Source: Chloroflexota bacterium
GTDB taxonomy: Bacteria; Chloroflexota; Anaerolineae; Anaerolineales; UBA11657
Direction of reading: 5' to 3'
Length of the DNA stretch: 17,652 bases
NCBI GenBank assembly: GCA_003670425.1
Contig: QWRL01000028.1
Location: 1-17,652, forward strand
Shown: positions 1 to 6,283 of the stretch, piece by piece
How positions within the stretch are numbered: position 1 is the stretch's first letter
How the letters are laid out: every line of letters begins with the position of its first letter
The notes under the pieces: generated by a model
Database searches by the model: none
What the model was told of the DNA's origin: nothing
The model's input: the letters and a program-made list of their open reading frames with translations, nothing else
Made by a program: the position numbers and the translations under genes

Positions 1-128
1 CGCCTAGGGGCCCCCCCATTGCGGGCTCTATGTACCCGAAGCGTGTTTCATGCTCTTGGCGTGCCATACCCGAAGCTTAATCGCTGGTCGTGTTTTGGGC
101 AAGCGCCAAACTCCCGCCTGCCCGGCGC

Positions 129-161
129 CAAAAAGCAAACGCGGAGGCCCGTAAGCCTCCG
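129..161 (-). terminator. Intrinsic terminator of the amidase operon
   Basis: A perfect 7-bp inverted repeat (CGGAGGC at 142-148, GCCTCCG at 155-161, 6-nt loop) lies 31 bases past the amidase stop codon. Read on the minus strand it is followed by a T-rich stretch ending in five T (129-141). The plus-strand side has no T-run, so it should act only on minus-strand transcription. Positions 1-128 show no gene or clear signal. Confidence 0.75.
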
Positions 162-191
162 TGCTGCGCAGCCAGCAACTTTGCAGCGCTG

Positions 192-1577
192 CTAGTCGCC
201 GTATTGATCGAGAGCGAAATTAAGCAACCCGCACTCCTCAAGTTTTTCCGCCGGCACCCGAAAGGTAACCTGCACCACGCCGGGGTGGCGCCCGATTTCA
301 ATCGCGCCGGTAATAGTGGCCCGGTTCTTGACTTCCGGCACCGACATTCCCAAGAGTGCAGCCGCACGGTTGAGTCCGTTGTCCGTGGCGGCATTCAGGT
401 CCGCGCCAGTGCCGATCACCGAAATCGGCAGGCTGTCTTCAATCTCCAACACGCCATGTTCCTCAGCCAGGCCTTCAGCCCGCGCAAACTCCTCATCAGT
501 CAGCGGCTGCGCAAGGAACGGCAGATCTTCAAAGAGCGGGAACAGCAGCGGGCCATCGAGGTTGAGATTCTTGATCAGGTGTACTTGCAGCGTCACTGTG
601 CCGGAAACATCACAGGTGTGGCCGGCAATTTCGCCATCGCCCTGCATCGCATGCATGTCGCCCAGATACACTCCACCGCCCGGCACCTTTACCGGGCACA
701 CCAAAATCGCGCCCTTGCGCACTGCATCAATGTCCAAGTGGCCATCGGTGCGCTGCTCCAGCTGCTTGGCTGTAACTGCATACTCGTGCGGCGCGCCAAT
801 CAGAAAGGACCCGAAGTCACCGGCATTGTGCGAATCCGGCAGCGGCACCGCCGGCGTTGTGCCCAGCTGGCCCATGAAAGGCCGCACCCGCGCCACCACG
901 CCGACAAGATCGTGCGGCGCAAATATGAGCACAGAATTCTGCTTCGAGTTCTCGGGCATGGCCGCAAATGTTTTTGCATCATGCGCCATTTCTTCGGCGG
1001 CCTTGCGCCCCACCGTAACGCCCAGCCCGTGGCCTTCATCAAACGCAATTGTGTAGCCGTTGGCAAAGGTGAAGGGTGTGCAATCCGCACCGCACTTTAC
1101 GCAGCGCACTGCCTGCTGCCCAATGCCTTCGATGCGCGTTTCCGGGTACAGAACGCCGCATTGCGGGCACTTGCCAGCCACATACGGATCGCCCAAAAAC
1201 CGCCCGCTCATCATGGTGTCATTGCCGGACGCAGTGGCCCGCGAGGTTATCGCGATGTCTTTGATGCGAATGGCGATCGCAGCGCGAACCTCCGCGCCAG
1301 CCACCGCCACCGGCCCCGTTACTTCATGCCCGCCACGAATAGAGGGCGTGATCATCGGGCCCCAGCAGCCGGGCGCAGTATTGGCCACAATATGGCCGCC
1401 ATCCCGCACCGGACCAAGCATCCGGCCTGCCGGATCCAAAACTCCATTGATGTACTGATCCACATAAACAGTTTCGTGCCCGGCATGCCCGTTGCTTGCC
1501 GCTTTGCGCGGCAGCGCCTGCGCCGGTGACGCGCTCTTGGGCTTGGACTTAGGTGCAGCGGCAGAATTCTTGGCCAT
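192..1577 (-). CDS. Acetamidase/formamidase family protein with zinc-ribbon insert
   Basis: 461 residues. The sequence matches the FmdA/AmdA family of metal-dependent amidases that hydrolyse formamide, acetamide or related small amides; the substrate cannot be told from sequence. Family landmarks seen are GCWGPMITPS (70-79), a four-Cys ribbon CPQC (137-140) and CVKC (159-162), FAPHDLVGVVARVRPF, PDSHNAGDFG, CPVKVPGGGVYLGDMHAMQGDGE and SVIGTG. The zinc ribbon marks the longer subfamily rather than the classic ~400-residue formamidase. The first ~30 residues are rich in Ala, Lys and Pro and look like a disordered, non-secretory extension. The start is supported by AGGGAG about 8 nt upstream. It lies 21 nt after a MoaD-like gene, presumably on one transcript from the promoter at 1878-1906. 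No broken motif was noticed. The family call is firm; the substrate is unknown. Confidence 0.9.
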   Translation of the reverse strand: MAKNSAAAPKSKPKSASPAQALPRKAASNGHAGHETVYVDQYINGVLDPAGRMLGPVRDGGHIVANTAPGCWGPMITPSIRGGHEVTGPVAVAGAEVRAAIAIRIKDIAITSRATASGNDTMMSGRFLGDPYVAGKCPQCGVLYPETRIEGIGQQAVRCVKCGADCTPFTFANGYTIAFDEGHGLGVTVGRKAAEEMAHDAKTFAAMPENSKQNSVLIFAPHDLVGVVARVRPFMGQLGTTPAVPLPDSHNAGDFGSFLIGAPHEYAVTAKQLEQRTDGHLDIDAVRKGAILVCPVKVPGGGVYLGDMHAMQGDGEIAGHTCDVSGTVTLQVHLIKNLNLDGPLLFPLFEDLPFLAQPLTDEEFARAEGLAEEHGVLEIEDSLPISVIGTGADLNAATDNGLNRAAALLGMSVPEVKNRATITGAIEIGRHPGVVQVTFRVPAEKLEECGLLNFALDQYGD

Positions 1578-1598
1578 GATGTTTTCTCCCTTGGTTTG

Positions 1599-1868
1599 CT
1601 AAGGCACGCGGAAAGATAATAAGCCGCCACCGGCTACCGGCAGCAACAGTGCAATTTCCTGATCGGCGTTTACAACATCATCCGGACCCGCGTGCCGCCC
1701 GGCAATAACAGCGATGGCACCGGCCGTAATATCCGCAATTTGCGGATGCAGGCGCCGCAGCTCGCTGACGATTGCTGCCACCGACGCCGGCTCCGGCAGC
1801 TCCACCGGAACGCGTGGTGCCCCCGCCAGCACCGCCAAACTGCCGCTCAACCGCACCATAATTTGCAT
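1599..1868 (-). CDS. MoaD/ThiS-fold small sulfur-carrier-like protein with C-terminal tail
   Basis: 89 residues from ATG 1868 (86 from the alternative ATG 1859). It has the length and pattern of the MoaD/ThiS/CysO beta-grasp family: an opening beta strand, a helix VAAIVSELRRLHP, the middle segment AIAVIAGRHAGPDDVVNADQEIALLLP, and the typical PVAGG end. In the family the protein normally stops at Gly-Gly, where the C-terminus is adenylated and turned into a thiocarboxylate. Here the reading frame continues through a third Gly and LLSFRVP before TAG, so a protease would have to expose the Gly-Gly. A consensus promoter places transcription start about 3 nt before ATG 1868, which favours that start and a leaderless mRNA. 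It is first in an apparent operon with the zinc-ribbon amidase. Its partner enzyme is unknown; a molybdopterin role is possible, but no other moa gene is in the window. Confidence 0.75.
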   Translation of the reverse strand: MQIMVRLSGSLAVLAGAPRVPVELPEPASVAAIVSELRRLHPQIADITAGAIAVIAGRHAGPDDVVNADQEIALLLPVAGGGLLSFRVP

Positions 1869-1877
1869 AAGACGCTG

Positions 1878-1906
1878 ACTATATGGGCGCGTTTGTATAT
1901 TGTCAA
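1878..1906 (-). promoter_or_regulatory. Sigma70-type promoter for the MoaD-like/amidase operon
   Basis: On the minus strand, TTGACA (1901-1906) and TATAGT (1878-1883) are separated by exactly 17 nt. The -35 is a perfect consensus and the -10 matches at 5 of 6 positions. The expected start is near 1871, only about 3 nt ahead of ATG 1868, so the transcript would be nearly leaderless. Confidence 0.75.
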
Positions 1907-1932
1907 AGCAGCCTGCAGCGCCAATACACAAC

Positions 1933-1960
1933 TTGACACTTTGCCTGTTGTCGATACAAT
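1933..1960 (+). promoter_or_regulatory. Sigma70-type promoter for the cysM operon
   Basis: TTGACA (1933-1938) and TACAAT (1955-1960) are separated by 16 nt. Transcription should begin at about 1967-1968, at or within a base of ATG 1968, the start of the Cys leader ORF. It is divergent from the amidase promoter, with 26 bp between the two -35 boxes. Confidence 0.75.
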
Positions 1961-1967
1961 CCCCAGC

Positions 1968-2030
1968 ATGAACACCGCAACGGGAGCTTGCACGTGTATC
2001 GGCGCTGGGAGGTTGTCCACCCTGCGCTGA
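1968..2030 (+). CDS. Cysteine leader peptide (putative attenuator ORF)
   Basis: A 20-codon ORF (M-N-T-A-T-G-A-C-T-C-I-G-A-G-R-L-S-T-L-R) begins at the predicted transcription start and ends with TGA 2028-2030. Codons 8 and 10 are Cys (TGC 1989-1991, TGT 1995-1997). It precedes a cysteine-biosynthesis operon and is followed by mutually exclusive hairpins, so I read it as a leader peptide whose translation senses charged tRNA-Cys. Leaderless Cys-containing short ORFs that attenuate sulfur operons have been reported in mycobacteria. No Shine-Dalgarno is possible if transcription starts at the ATG. Translation itself is not shown; with only two Cys codons, chance is not excluded. Confidence 0.6.
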   Translation: MNTATGACTCIGAGRLSTLR

Positions 2031-2082
2031 TCGGCACCGAACAAATAAGGCCGCCGAGGCCAAGCAGCAAAGAGTGGATGGC
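2002..2082 (+). promoter_or_regulatory. Attenuator switch: pause hairpin versus antiterminator
   Basis: Hairpin 1:2 pairs GCGCTGGG (2002-2009) with CCCTGCGC (2020-2027), seven pairs and one T-T mismatch, over a 10-nt loop at the end of the leader ORF. Alternatively, GTTGTCCACCCT (2012-2023) can pair with AGAGTGGATGGC (2071-2082): eight Watson-Crick pairs, three G-U pairs and one mismatch. The second pairing uses the 5' arm of the terminator and so excludes it. A ribosome stalled at the Cys codons would cover roughly the 5' arm of hairpin 1 and favour the antiterminator. A ribosome at the stop codon would cover 2012-2023 and favour termination. A further small hairpin, GGCC-N5-GGCC, occupies 2049-2061. 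Confidence 0.6.
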
Positions 2083-2127
2083 AATCCCAGCGGGATATGC
2101 CGGCCGAAAGGCCACCACTCTTTTTTT
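2069..2127 (+). terminator. Branched attenuator terminator before cysM
   Basis: AAAGAGTGG (2069-2077) pairs perfectly with CCACTCTTT (2115-2123), and the T-run continues to 2127. The enclosed 37 nt fold into two further helices: GGCAATCCC (2080-2088) with GGGAT-a-TGCC (2092-2101), and GGCC-GAAA-GGCC (2102-2113) capped by a GNRA-type loop. The result is a three-way junction followed by seven T, 27 nt upstream of the cysM start. A terminator here, inside the leader of the gene it precedes, implies conditional readthrough. Confidence 0.75.
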
Positions 2128-2154
2128 GTTTACATGAACTTTTTTGGAAACTAG

Positions 2155-3114
2155 ATGCTGCAAGACACAACAACCAAAACCGAAACCACACTGGCGAAGC
2201 TGCCACCAACCAGCCTTGAGGCCATGGTGGGCAACACGCCGCTGGTGCAGTTGCAGCGGATCACCGCCCACCTGCCCGCCACAGTGCGCGTCTCCGCCAA
2301 GATCGAGTGGAACAACCCCAGCGGTTCAATCAAGGACCGCGCTGCGCTGTTTGTGCTGCGCGCCGCGCTGCAATCCGGCCAGCTTGGGAGCGGACGCGTG
2401 CTGCTCGACTCCACCTCCGGCAACATGGGCATTGCCTACGCCACGCTCGCAGCTGCGCGCGGCATAGCCGTAACGCTCTGCATGCCGGAGAATGCCAGCC
2501 GCGAACGGATTGCCGTGCTGCGCGCGCTCGGCGCGGCGCTGGTGCTGACGGATGCAGCCGAGGGCTCTGACGGCGCAATCCTCAAAGCCCGCGAGCTGGC
2601 AGCCGCCGACCCCGCACGTTACTTCTACGCCGACCAGTACAACAACCCCGCCAGCTGGCACGCGCACTATCACACCACCGGCCCTGAAATAATTACGCAA
2701 AGCGGCGGCCACATCACGCACTTGGTTGCCGGCCTCGGCACAGCCGGCACCATGGTTGGAACCGGCCGCTACCTCAAGCAATACAGCGCAGACATCATGC
2801 TGGTGGCAGCCCAACCGGATGCGGCCTTCCACGGCATCGAAGGCTGGAAGCATATGGCCAGCTCCATCCGCCCCGGAATTTATGATGAAACGCTGCCGGA
2901 CATGCAGCTTACAGTGCGCACGGAGGATGCGCTGCTGGCAACCCGGCGCTTGGCAAAAGAAGAAGGGCTGTTTGCGGGCATATCAGCCGGCGCCGCCACC
3001 GTCGCCGCTCTACAGCTGGCTGCCAGCTTGCAGGCTGGCCACATCGTCGTCATCTTTCCAGACAGCGGCTACAAATACTTGTCGGACCGCATGTGGCAGA
3101 CGGCAAGCGCATGA
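2155..3114 (+). CDS. cysM: Cysteine synthase CysM (PLP, CysO-dependent type)
   Basis: 319 residues, the normal length for the O-acetyl/O-phosphoserine sulfhydrylase family. It shows GNTPLV (26-31), the PLP lysine in SGSIKDR (Lys60), the substrate loop STSGN (86-90), MPENASRER, and the phosphate-binding GLGTAGT near 190-197. The enzyme makes an aminoacrylate on PLP and adds sulfur to form cysteine. In Mycobacterium tuberculosis, CysM uses O-phosphoserine and the thiocarboxylate of CysO. The adjacent mec and cysO genes argue for the same chemistry here. A basic residue sits in the WKHMASSIRPGIYD segment about where mycobacterial CysM has its phosphoserine-binding Arg, but that alignment is only by eye. 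The start ATG is preceded by a weak GGAAA at 4-nt spacing. It is the first gene after the attenuator and overlaps mec by 4 nt (ATGA). Confidence 0.93.
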   Translation: MLQDTTTKTETTLAKLPPTSLEAMVGNTPLVQLQRITAHLPATVRVSAKIEWNNPSGSIKDRAALFVLRAALQSGQLGSGRVLLDSTSGNMGIAYATLAAARGIAVTLCMPENASRERIAVLRALGAALVLTDAAEGSDGAILKARELAAADPARYFYADQYNNPASWHAHYHTTGPEIITQSGGHITHLVAGLGTAGTMVGTGRYLKQYSADIMLVAAQPDAAFHGIEGWKHMASSIRPGIYDETLPDMQLTVRTEDALLATRRLAKEEGLFAGISAGAATVAALQLAASLQAGHIVVIFPDSGYKYLSDRMWQTASA

Positions 3115-3551
3115 ACCTGAACATTCCGGCGGCGTTGTACCGGCAAATCACAGCGCATCTAAGCACTGCCTACCCCAAAGAAGCAGCCGGCCTGCTGCTG
3201 GGCACCGCAGACGGCAGCAGCTGGCACGCCAGCCGCATGCTGCCCCTTGCCAACAAGTTTGCACAAGCAGAGCAGTACCACCGCTACCTCATCACTGCTG
3301 AGGACATGCTCGAAGGCGAAGACCACGCCGCAAGCTTTGGCTTGGACGTCGTGGGCGTGTTTCACTCGCATCCAGACTCGGCGCCGGAGCCATCCGCTTA
3401 CGATTGCCAGCACGCGCTGCCGTGGTACTTGTACTTAATTGTGAGCATCGCAGCCGGCGAGCCAGCCGGTGCCCGCGCGTGGCAGCTGCGCGAAGACCGG
3501 TCGGATTTTAACGAGGCAGCGCTGGTGGTAGCGCCGGCCGCAAACGCCTGA
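3111..3551 (+). CDS. mec: JAMM/Mov34 metalloprotease, CysO-cysteine hydrolase (Mec)
   Basis: 146 residues. The zinc metalloprotease JAMM signature is complete: Glu24 in YPKEAAGLLLG, then H85-S-H87 followed by seven residues, Ser95 and Asp98 (HSHPDSAPEPSAYD). In mycobacteria Mec cleaves the CysO-cysteine adduct to release cysteine and regenerate CysO with its Gly-Gly end. I chose ATG 3111, which overlaps the cysM stop in ATGA, over the in-frame ATG 3093 inside cysM, because the family begins close to MNLNIP and the overlap suggests translational coupling. It lies between cysM and cysO, as expected for the pathway. Because CysO here has a tail after Gly-Gly, this enzyme may also mature CysO, as JAMM proteases do for some other bacterial ubiquitin-fold carriers. 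Confidence 0.9.
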   Translation: MNLNIPAALYRQITAHLSTAYPKEAAGLLLGTADGSSWHASRMLPLANKFAQAEQYHRYLITAEDMLEGEDHAASFGLDVVGVFHSHPDSAPEPSAYDCQHALPWYLYLIVSIAAGEPAGARAWQLREDRSDFNEAALVVAPAANA

Positions 3552-3596
3552 TCCCAAACCCCGGCCCATTCAATAAAATTTAGCTCTGGAGCATCC

Positions 3597-3911
3597 ATGC
3601 CAACCATCCGAATTCCAACTCCCCTGCGTCCGTTCACAGGCGGCGCCACGGAGGCGGCCATTGCCGGCACCACTGTGGCCGAGGCAATGCGCGACCTCAC
3701 CGCACAGCACCCGCAATTGCAGCAGCATTTGTACGGCAGCGACGGCGAGCTGCGTGCCTTTGTCAACATCTTTCTGGATAGCGAAGACGTACGCCACCTG
3801 CAGGGCACGGCCACGCCGCTGCCCGCCAGCGCCCGCCTGCGCATTGTGCCTTCCGTGGCGGGCGGCACAAAAATGCAAACCAGCAGCGTGCACCGCAAAA
3901 CAGCAGGATGA
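3597..3911 (+). CDS. cysO: CysO-type ubiquitin-fold sulfur carrier, with C-terminal extension
   Basis: 104 residues. It closely resembles mycobacterial CysO: IPTPLRPFTGG near the start, ELRAFVNIFLDSEDVRHLQG in the middle, and IVPSVAGG at 83-90. In CysO the C-terminal Gly is adenylated and thiocarboxylated by MoeZ, then acts as sulfur donor for CysM. Mycobacterial CysO ends at Gly-Gly; here 14 more residues (TKMQTSSVHRKTAG) follow before TGA, with no sign of a frameshift in the local sequence. The protein therefore looks like a precursor. The start is supported by GGAG with 5-nt spacing. It lies 45 nt after mec and 113 nt before the rhodanese gene. Confidence 0.9.
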   Translation: MPTIRIPTPLRPFTGGATEAAIAGTTVAEAMRDLTAQHPQLQQHLYGSDGELRAFVNIFLDSEDVRHLQGTATPLPASARLRIVPSVAGGTKMQTSSVHRKTAG

Positions 3912-3955
3912 CTCCAATCCGGAGCAACACAATCGCCAAACAATTCCATTAACAT

Positions 3956-3978
3956 TGCGCCTCAAGTCTGTAGGCGCA
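3956..3978 (+). other. Inverted repeat between cysO and the rhodanese gene
   Basis: TGCGCC (3956-3961) and GGCGCA (3973-3978) can form a 6-bp hairpin with an 11-nt loop in the 113-nt gap after cysO. It is followed by a T-rich but mixed stretch, not a clean T-run. It may be an mRNA processing or partial-termination site that lowers downstream expression, or it may mean nothing. No convincing internal promoter was seen. Confidence 0.3.
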
Positions 3979-4024
3979 TGTAATTTCTTTCAATCTGCAA
4001 CAACAAACAAGGAGTAAACACCGC

Positions 4025-4876
4025 ATGACAAACGATTACGCACAACCAGACGCCTTGGTGTCCACACAGTGGGTGGCCGACAACCTGCACACGCCCAATG
4101 TGCGCATAGTGGAATCCGATGAGGACTTGCTGCTGTATGGGCAGGGCCATATACCCGGATCAATCATGATCGACTGGGTCAACGACCTCAACGACAGCAT
4201 TCGGCGCGACTATCTGGATCGCGAGGGCTTCGAAGCGCTCTGCCGCCGCTGCGGCATTGGCAACGACACCACCGTTGTCTTCTACGGTGACAAGAGCAAC
4301 TGGTGGGCATGCTACGCTCTTTGGGTGTTCCGGCTTTATGGCCATCAACATGTGCGCATCATGAACGGCGGCCGTAAGAAGTGGGTGGACGAGGGCCGCG
4401 AGATGAACAAACAAACACCCGCCTACCCTGCTTCTGGTTACAAGGCGCAGGCGCGTGCGGACTACAAAATTCGCGCCTTCCGTGAACAGGTAATGGAGCA
4501 TGTCCGCTCCAGCCTGCCGCTGGTGGATGTGCGCTCGCCCAAGGAGTACACCGGCGAGATGATGCACATGGAGGCTTATCCGCAAGAGGGCGCGCTGCGC
4601 GGCGGCCATATTCCCGGCGCGCGCAGCATTCCGTGGGCGCGCGCAGCAAATGAGGATGGCACTTTCAAGAACGCCGACGAGCTGCGCCAGATCTATGAAG
4701 TGGAGCAGCATTTGGCGCCGGATCAAAACGTGGTGGCATATTGCCGCATCGGTGAGCGCTCATCACATACCTGGTTTGTGCTCACTTACCTGCTCGGCTA
4801 TCCCAACGTGCGCAACTACGACGGCTCTTGGACCGAATGGGGAAACCTGGTGGGCGCGCCAATTGAGCGGCCATGA
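4025..4876 (+). CDS. Thiosulfate sulfurtransferase (tandem rhodanese)
   Basis: 283 residues in two rhodanese domains (about 10-130 and 145-280). The N-terminal domain is inactive in type, with D-K-S-N-W-W-A in the loop position. The C-terminal domain has the active loop CRIGERS with Cys240. Long stretches match the mycobacterial CysA2/CysA3 type, including GGRKKW, IRAFR, LVDVRSP, GHIPGA, ANEDGTFK and NYDGSWTEWG-LVGAPIE. It should move sulfane sulfur from thiosulfate (or 3-mercaptopyruvate) to an acceptor, most likely the rhodanese domain of the adjacent MoeZ. A strong AAGGAG lies 10 nt before the ATG. The gene is fourth in the cys operon and supplies the sulfur-input step. I leave the symbol blank because cysA2 is confusable with the sulfate-transporter cysA. 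Confidence 0.93.
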   Translation: MTNDYAQPDALVSTQWVADNLHTPNVRIVESDEDLLLYGQGHIPGSIMIDWVNDLNDSIRRDYLDREGFEALCRRCGIGNDTTVVFYGDKSNWWACYALWVFRLYGHQHVRIMNGGRKKWVDEGREMNKQTPAYPASGYKAQARADYKIRAFREQVMEHVRSSLPLVDVRSPKEYTGEMMHMEAYPQEGALRGGHIPGARSIPWARAANEDGTFKNADELRQIYEVEQHLAPDQNVVAYCRIGERSSHTWFVLTYLLGYPNVRNYDGSWTEWGNLVGAPIERP

Positions 4877-4976
4877 AAAACAATTTGCGCGGCGGCTCGC
4901 GGACTGAGTGCACTTGCGGAAGGCGCACGCCGTCTGGCCAAGGGCAGCCACTGAATTCCACAACGAGGGCAGCGTG

Positions 4977-6161
4977 ATGCGCATTCCCAGTGGCGTAGAT
5001 CCCGCCACGCTCGTACTAAGCAATGATGAGATCCGGCGCTATTCGCGCCACCTGATCATGCCGGAGGTGACGCTGACTGGACAGCAACGCCTGAAGGCTG
5101 CCAGCGTGCTGTGCATCGGCACGGGAGGGTTGGGGTCGCCGGTGGCGTTGTACCTTGCGGCAGCCGGTGTGGGCCGCATCGGACTGGTGGACTACGATGT
5201 GGTCGAGGCGCACAATCTGCAGCGTCAGGTGATTCATGGCACTTCGCAAATTGGCGCGCTAAAAGTTGACTCCGCCCGCCAGCGCCTGCTGGACCTCAAT
5301 CCGGACATCGAGGTGATCACGCACAACGAGATCTTTTCGTCCGCCAATGCGCTGCAGCTTGCGCAGCCCTATGATATTTTGATCGACGGCACTGACAACT
5401 TTCCAACGCGCTATCTTGTAAACGATGTCTGCGTGCTTTTGGACAAGCCCAATGTGTACGGCAGCATTTTTCGTTTTGAGGGGCAAGTCTCTGTGTTTTG
5501 GGCGAAGCACGGCCCGTGCTACCGCTGCTTGTTTCCCGCGCCGCCGCCGCCCGGGCTGGTGCCATCATGCGCTGAAGGCGGCGTGCTGGGGGTGCTGCCC
5601 GGCACCGTGGGCACGCTGCAAGCCACAGAAGCCATCAAGCTCATTCTTGGCATTGGCGCGCCGCTGGTCGGGCGCCTGCTGCTCTACGATGCGCTTGCAA
5701 TGACAATGGAGGAAGTGAAGCTGCGCAAAAATCCAGATTGCGTAATTTGCGGAAAGCAGCCCACCATCAGCGAGCTGATTGATTACGAGCAGTTCTGTGG
5801 CATGCCCGCCCACGATCAGGGCGCGGCGCAGCTTGCCAACGGCGTGCCCGAGATCACCGTGCAAGAGCTGCATACAAAACTGAAGGAGCACCACGCGCTG
5901 CGCATCCTCGATGTGCGCGAGCCACACGAGTGGCAGATTGTGCGGCTGGAGCAAGCCGAGCTCATTCCGCTCGGGGAACTTCAGGCGCACCTTTCCGAGC
6001 TGGACAGCACCGCCGAGTACGTGGTGCACTGTCGTTCCGGCGCGCGTTCGGCAAAAGCCGTGGAATTGCTGCTTGCCTCCGGCATCAAGCGCGTGAAAAA
6101 TCTGAAGGGCGGCATTCTTGCCTGGGCCCGCGAAGTGGACACCACCATGCCGCTTTACTAA
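4977..6161 (+). CDS. moeZ: MoeZ-type adenylyltransferase/sulfurtransferase (ThiF + rhodanese)
   Basis: 394 residues. An E1-like ThiF/MoeB domain (about 15-260) shows the nucleotide motif GTGGLGS (48-54), VDYDVV, NLQRQ, the family Cys198 in PSCAEGGVLG, and a zinc site made of CYRC (181-184) and CVIC (255-258). A rhodanese domain (about 292-394) has the active loop CRSGARS with Cys352. It should adenylate the C-terminal Gly of CysO (and possibly of the MoaD-like protein) and transfer sulfur to make the thiocarboxylate. Mycobacterial MoeZ, as I recall it, lacks the two CxxC pairs. I chose ATG 4977 over the in-frame ATG 4908: GAGGG lies 7 nt upstream and homology begins shortly after, whereas residues from 4908 look untranslated. 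It is the last gene of the operon, ending 82 nt before a terminator. Confidence 0.92.
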   Translation: MRIPSGVDPATLVLSNDEIRRYSRHLIMPEVTLTGQQRLKAASVLCIGTGGLGSPVALYLAAAGVGRIGLVDYDVVEAHNLQRQVIHGTSQIGALKVDSARQRLLDLNPDIEVITHNEIFSSANALQLAQPYDILIDGTDNFPTRYLVNDVCVLLDKPNVYGSIFRFEGQVSVFWAKHGPCYRCLFPAPPPPGLVPSCAEGGVLGVLPGTVGTLQATEAIKLILGIGAPLVGRLLLYDALAMTMEEVKLRKNPDCVICGKQPTISELIDYEQFCGMPAHDQGAAQLANGVPEITVQELHTKLKEHHALRILDVREPHEWQIVRLEQAELIPLGELQAHLSELDSTAEYVVHCRSGARSAKAVELLLASGIKRVKNLKGGILAWAREVDTTMPLY

Positions 6162-6243
6162 TCCACGGTGCAGGATCCGGCGCAGAAGCCGATACCCATC
6201 ATGAGATGGTCGGCTGTTTGCCGGTGTTACCGCGCCCGGAAAA

Positions 6244-6275
6244 CGCCCCGCATTTCTGCGGGGCGTATTTGTTTT
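6244..6275 (+). terminator. Intrinsic terminator of the cys operon
   Basis: CGCCCCGCA (6244-6252) pairs perfectly with TGCGGGGCG (6257-6265) around a TTTC loop, followed by TATTTGTTTT. It is a 9-bp GC-rich stem with a T-rich tail, 82 nt after moeZ and 8 nt before the next start codon. Confidence 0.88.
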
Positions 6276-6283
6276 GGCGCCCA

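Noticed and set aside
90..1529. Long plus-strand reading frame opposite the amidase gene
   Set aside because: It encodes a His/Arg/Ala-rich product with no recognisable motif and lies entirely opposite a well-conserved gene; it is a GC-driven shadow frame.
1967..2154. T-box riboswitch as the explanation for the cysM leader
   Set aside because: There is no long Stem I with a specifier loop and no 14-nt T-box consensus; the short Cys ORF with alternative pairings explains the terminator better.
4908..4976. Longer N-terminus for MoeZ from ATG 4908
   Set aside because: A good GAGGG lies 7 nt before ATG 4977, homology begins just after it, and the upstream residues do not resemble the family.
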